This document shows positions 60,536 to 64,000 of a stretch of DNA of 64,000 nt, one piece after another. The DNA is from Prostheceraeus crozeri (lineage: Eukaryota; Platyhelminthes; Polycladida; Euryleptidae): positions 62,001-126,000 of the forward strand of contig CAJQUW010016176.1 in NCBI GenBank assembly GCA_907163375.1, written 5' to 3'. Under the pieces are notes generated by a model that saw only the letters and a list, made by a program, of their open reading frames with translations, ran no database searches and was not told where the DNA came from. Numbering within the stretch: the first letter of the stretch is position 1; the number at the start of each line of letters is the position of its first letter. A program made the translations under genes and the position numbers.

Positions 60536-62419
60536 TGTAATCTAGAAGATGAGCTGTTGGCGTCCAATTAGACTTAGTTATTGTCACATCTATATTATTG
60601 ATCATGAACCCAGAAAAAACTGCTTGCTGAGATGTTTGATAGTGTACATGCAAATGCGTTAACGTTATTGCCAATTTTTGGGGTGATAATCGTGCTGTTT
60701 CATGAAACCCCCGAGTTTCTGAAGCACTGCATGACATGACTACATTGTATGTTGACAAATTATACATCAAGCAATGTGTTTTACAAGAACGTGCGTGCGC
60801 ATGTGCCTTCATATTGCAAATACAAGACGCTTGTCAGTTCTCTTACTGTTTCATTCGTTATTTTAATACTTCACTTAATTTTGCGCTTTAAGTCCTGCAT
60901 CTGAAATTCATATTCTAGCATCTCCCTGAAGAATCCCTTGATAATATTCAGATGATAATAACCCTTAAAGATGCAGTACCTTTATTAAGAAGGAGTCGGG
61001 TGATTCTCTTCACTAATTGCGTACCTCGGCCTTAAAGCATGATCAAAGAATGTTCCGAAAACAAGGTTGTCATTTCATTTTTATAATGGTCAGAATCTTT
61101 CCCTTCAGATTTCATTGAACTTCATTTCATATTAGTAAAACAAGAGATGTTCGATGACAAAAATTAATGATAGCTGTTCATTAAAGTTGATGCCATTTTG
61201 ACGACGTTTGTAAATGTAAGGAAATTCAAAAGAATAAAATTTTTGATTTCATTACTTAATGTTTCTTATCAACGTCTCTACAAATTAGCGAAGTGTCGAC
61301 GTTCCTAGAATCATTATAATAAAACTATGATGTGATGCAGGGAAGGTTATAATCACGTATGTGCAGTCATCATGTTTTAGAATCTTCCAACTCTATCCAT
61401 ACCGAATAGGGTGATAGCGTGTGAACAGTGATTTAACTCTGTATTCGTTCGATAGTGTACCAATTCGTCAACCTTACAAAATACGAGTATTCAGAAATAA
61501 TCTATAAGAGATTTGTACTTGCAGAACGACATTAATGGAGCTATGAGTCAATGGACAGTTTTAAAGAATGTGATGGAAAGATAAAATATTCAAACCAAAC
61601 GCCGAAACATGTAGTTTGTCAAAAAAGCTAGACCTAAGTTATCAAATTTAGTTCTGAAAGTGAGATAGCAAACAAAGTGAAACATACTTTTGGTTTTAAG
61701 CTAGCACCAAGAAGAATTCTGATATTAAAATCTGCTTAGCTCTGTCTTTCGGCACTCTAAGTGTATCAGTCCCGCTATCGGTTCGACCTACATGCGTCTG
61801 CTTAATTGATTGTTCTTCAGCTTCAAGAAAGAGCATTTTTGCAATGTATTATTTTTAAGCTTTGCCTTATCCTATATCATATGCGGCGATTGACAATAAT
61901 TTAATGATGACTGACTTGCGCACCAAATATATATACAAGAATTGTACGCATGAGTAATGTGGTATGTAGTAAATTGAGTTTTCATGTAATATTTGTTAAA
62001 TAAAATGGTTATTCATGACTTTTCAGGTTATGCATTGATGAAACATTATTTACTAAAATCACTACAGGTGATGCGGACATGTCTATTTTAACTTCTTGTC
62101 TTAATGAGCCAACCACGCTTGAGAAATGACTACTCCGTTGATAAGCATTATTTATCAGCCAAAATGTACAAAACCCACGTGGCCTCAAGTCAGTGACCAT
62201 ATCACCCCACGGTTTGCGTCTATTTGTGTATTTTGATGCTTTTTACAGAATCTGAAATCTAATTTTTTTAGTGAATCCTAGAGCCTCCATCTTTTTTGGA
62301 GAGATAGTTGATTCACTCTTCTTGTCTTGAGTGTTGTTCGGTGTCGACAAGAATTACTTTGTCGAAGTCGTTACTTGAACCAAGTCAGAAAAGCTCGAGG
62401 GGTGTCTCAATTGGTCCAT
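60536..62419. other. Unassigned AT-rich sequence
   Basis: No feature recognised; open frames are short and without motifs. Confidence 0.4.
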
Positions 62420-62421
62420 TA

Positions 62422-63165
62422 GTCCGGGAGCCAGCGTGAAGTTGTGCAGGGAACGAGGTAGTACATAAAATTTTCACATAGCATAGTACACCTCTAACCT
62501 ACTGCAAAACTTCGCGTCTGCCGGATCAGATCATTTGCTTTTAAGAAATAGAGAGGATAACAAAATCCTATGTATTTCCAATGGTAAAATTGTGACATTT
62601 AAGATGTTGACTCCATTTTTTCGAATTTTTGCTCATAAAAGTTACACAAATTGGTATTTTGTTGAACTGGTTATTATAGAAATCATCTACAGATCATGAT
62701 CTTTCAAATGAGTTATCATTCAATGACAGAGGATGAAGTAAAGTGTACAAACAGACACTTTTCGTTAAAGTATATCAACAATTTTCCTGAAATTTCGATG
62801 TTAAAATTTGCAGTTACACCAACGAAAAGTGTCTGTTTGTACACTTTACTTCATCCTCTATCAATGAATGATAACTCATTTGAAAGATCATCATCTGTAG
62901 ATGATTTCTATAATAACCAGTTCAACAAAATACCAATTTGTGTAACTTTTATGAGCAAAAATTCGAAAAAATGGAGTCAACACCTTAAATGTCACAATTT
63001 TACCATTGGAAATACATAGGATTCTGTTATCCTCTCTATTTCTTAAAAGCAAATGATCTGATCCGGCAGACGCGAAGTTTTGCAGTAGGTTAGAGGTGTA
63101 CTATGCTATGTGAAAGTTTTGCGTACTACCTCGTTCCCTGCACAACTTCACGCTGGCTCCCGGAC
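62422..63165. mobile_element. 744-bp palindromic (foldback) element, copy 2
   Basis: The left arm 62422-62766 and right arm 62821-63165 (345 bp each) flank a 54-bp loop of the same sequence and length as in copy 1, apart from single changes. The termini are gtccgggagccagcg, and TA flanks both ends (62420-62421 and 63166-63167). About eight to ten mismatches separate the two arms. It lies in unique sequence and encodes nothing. Confidence 0.9.
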
Positions 63166-63167
63166 TA

Positions 63168-64000
63168 CATCCTCTTCTATGTTATTATGTGTATTGCATA
63201 ATATCCCTGGAAATAAAATTCATCAGCAAAAGATCCAAAACACAATATGCAGACCTAAAAATCATACAGTTCTTTATTGGAGTGCGGGTGCAATTTAGTG
63301 AGGCATGACAGGAACATTTTCTGATAACAATTTCTAAGAACAGGTCTAATAACAAAGGCGAAAGAAGTAGGAGGACTCGAAATGATAGCAGTGAAATTCA
63401 CCAACAAGATAAGTTAAATATCGAATAACTTAATAAATAACGTTTAATAGAATTCAAGTAACAAAACCCTTATACAAGCTTATATTTGACCTTCAAAACT
63501 GGTGCAGAAAGGAGACAAGTTTGATTTCTATGCAATACAACGGACTAAAATTGACAGTTTGTAAATCTGTGACTTATTTCAATCGAACTTTTAAAATTTA
63601 ATAACTCACTTGAATTTCCCTTGAGGATGCTCAAAGAAATAAAACCGGTTGGGAAAAAGTTGCTGAGTTTTCTTCGGGCATGTTTTTTGGCGTGCATCTG
63701 ATGTAATGGATCTTCTGATATATTGTAATCAAATAAGTAAGCTTCTGATATGATTATTTCCTATACATCATGATTAAATCAAAGTAAATAATGATGAAAG
63801 ATTACAGAGTGCTAGTTCACCGGGAATAAGATAGAAAATTGTCCTGCGACCTGAAAAAATTGAGCACCAAATTCCTTACCAGCCGAGGACACTGCGCTTC
63901 GCCATACAACGGCTCATCAACACCACTCTGTATGTCTACACTATGCCCAGGCGAACTGACACCTTGCAATATTTGATGATTATTAGCCTTATACACTAAG
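63168..64000. other. Unassigned AT-rich sequence
   Basis: No feature recognised to the window end. Confidence 0.4.

Overview
This window is AT-rich invertebrate (metazoan) DNA that consists almost entirely of transposable elements, in various states of decay, separated by unassigned AT-rich sequence. I could not establish a single host protein-coding gene. The mix (Tc1, mariner and related IS630-Tc1-mariner elements, ZMYM1-like and other hAT elements, PIF/Harbinger, RTE-type LINE fragments, tRNA-derived SINEs) fits an arthropod or other invertebrate. The sequence alone does not fix the phylum. No retroviral, LTR-retrotransposon or Polinton copy was recognised.

0-16 kb: a deleted Tc1 copy (1.16-2.0 kb); a SINE next to the end of a dispersed 8-bp-TSD element that is split by a mariner (5.96-7.31 kb); a second IS630-Tc1-mariner element (8.87-10.28 kb); an unidentified ORF (12.5-12.8 kb); and an uninterrupted copy of the dispersed element (14.76-15.58 kb).

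16-27 kb: a hAT-type element with GGAGCC hexamer arrays at both ends (16.08-18.44 kb, perfect 8-bp TSD) that seems to carry a smaller nested element; a LINE 3' tail (19.1-19.7 kb); a third copy of the dispersed element (20.32-21.92 kb) interrupted by a perfect 746-bp palindrome that sits at a TA; and a Tc1 transposase gene (24.0-26.7 kb) split by a 2.35-kb KIAA1586-like/hAT-related element.

28-46 kb: an IS630-Tc1-mariner element whose 232-bp terminal repeats include the 3' end of its own gene (28.14-29.88 kb); a 3.2-kb ZMYM1-like hAT (30.35-33.57 kb); a tRNA-like sequence (34.5 kb); a 5'-truncated LINE with a PHD finger downstream of the RT, flanked by a 16-bp TSD (35.9-37.7 kb); and a nearly whole PIF/Harbinger element (43.18-46.14 kb) with a DDE transposase and a convergent MADF gene.

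48-64 kb: another IS630-Tc1-mariner element with 174-bp TIRs (48.25-49.98 kb); a MITE (51.04-51.50 kb); a non-autonomous hAT (52.48-53.44 kb); a Tc1 fragment (56.1-56.9 kb); a decayed LINE split by a 1.1-kb long inverted repeat (57.4-59.6 kb); a second SINE (60.5 kb); and a second copy of the 746-bp palindrome family (62.42-63.17 kb).

The strongest candidate for something undescribed is the palindrome family. Its two copies are nearly all arm, insert at TA and encode nothing. The two arms of each copy agree with each other at positions where the copies differ, which points to arm-to-arm copying.
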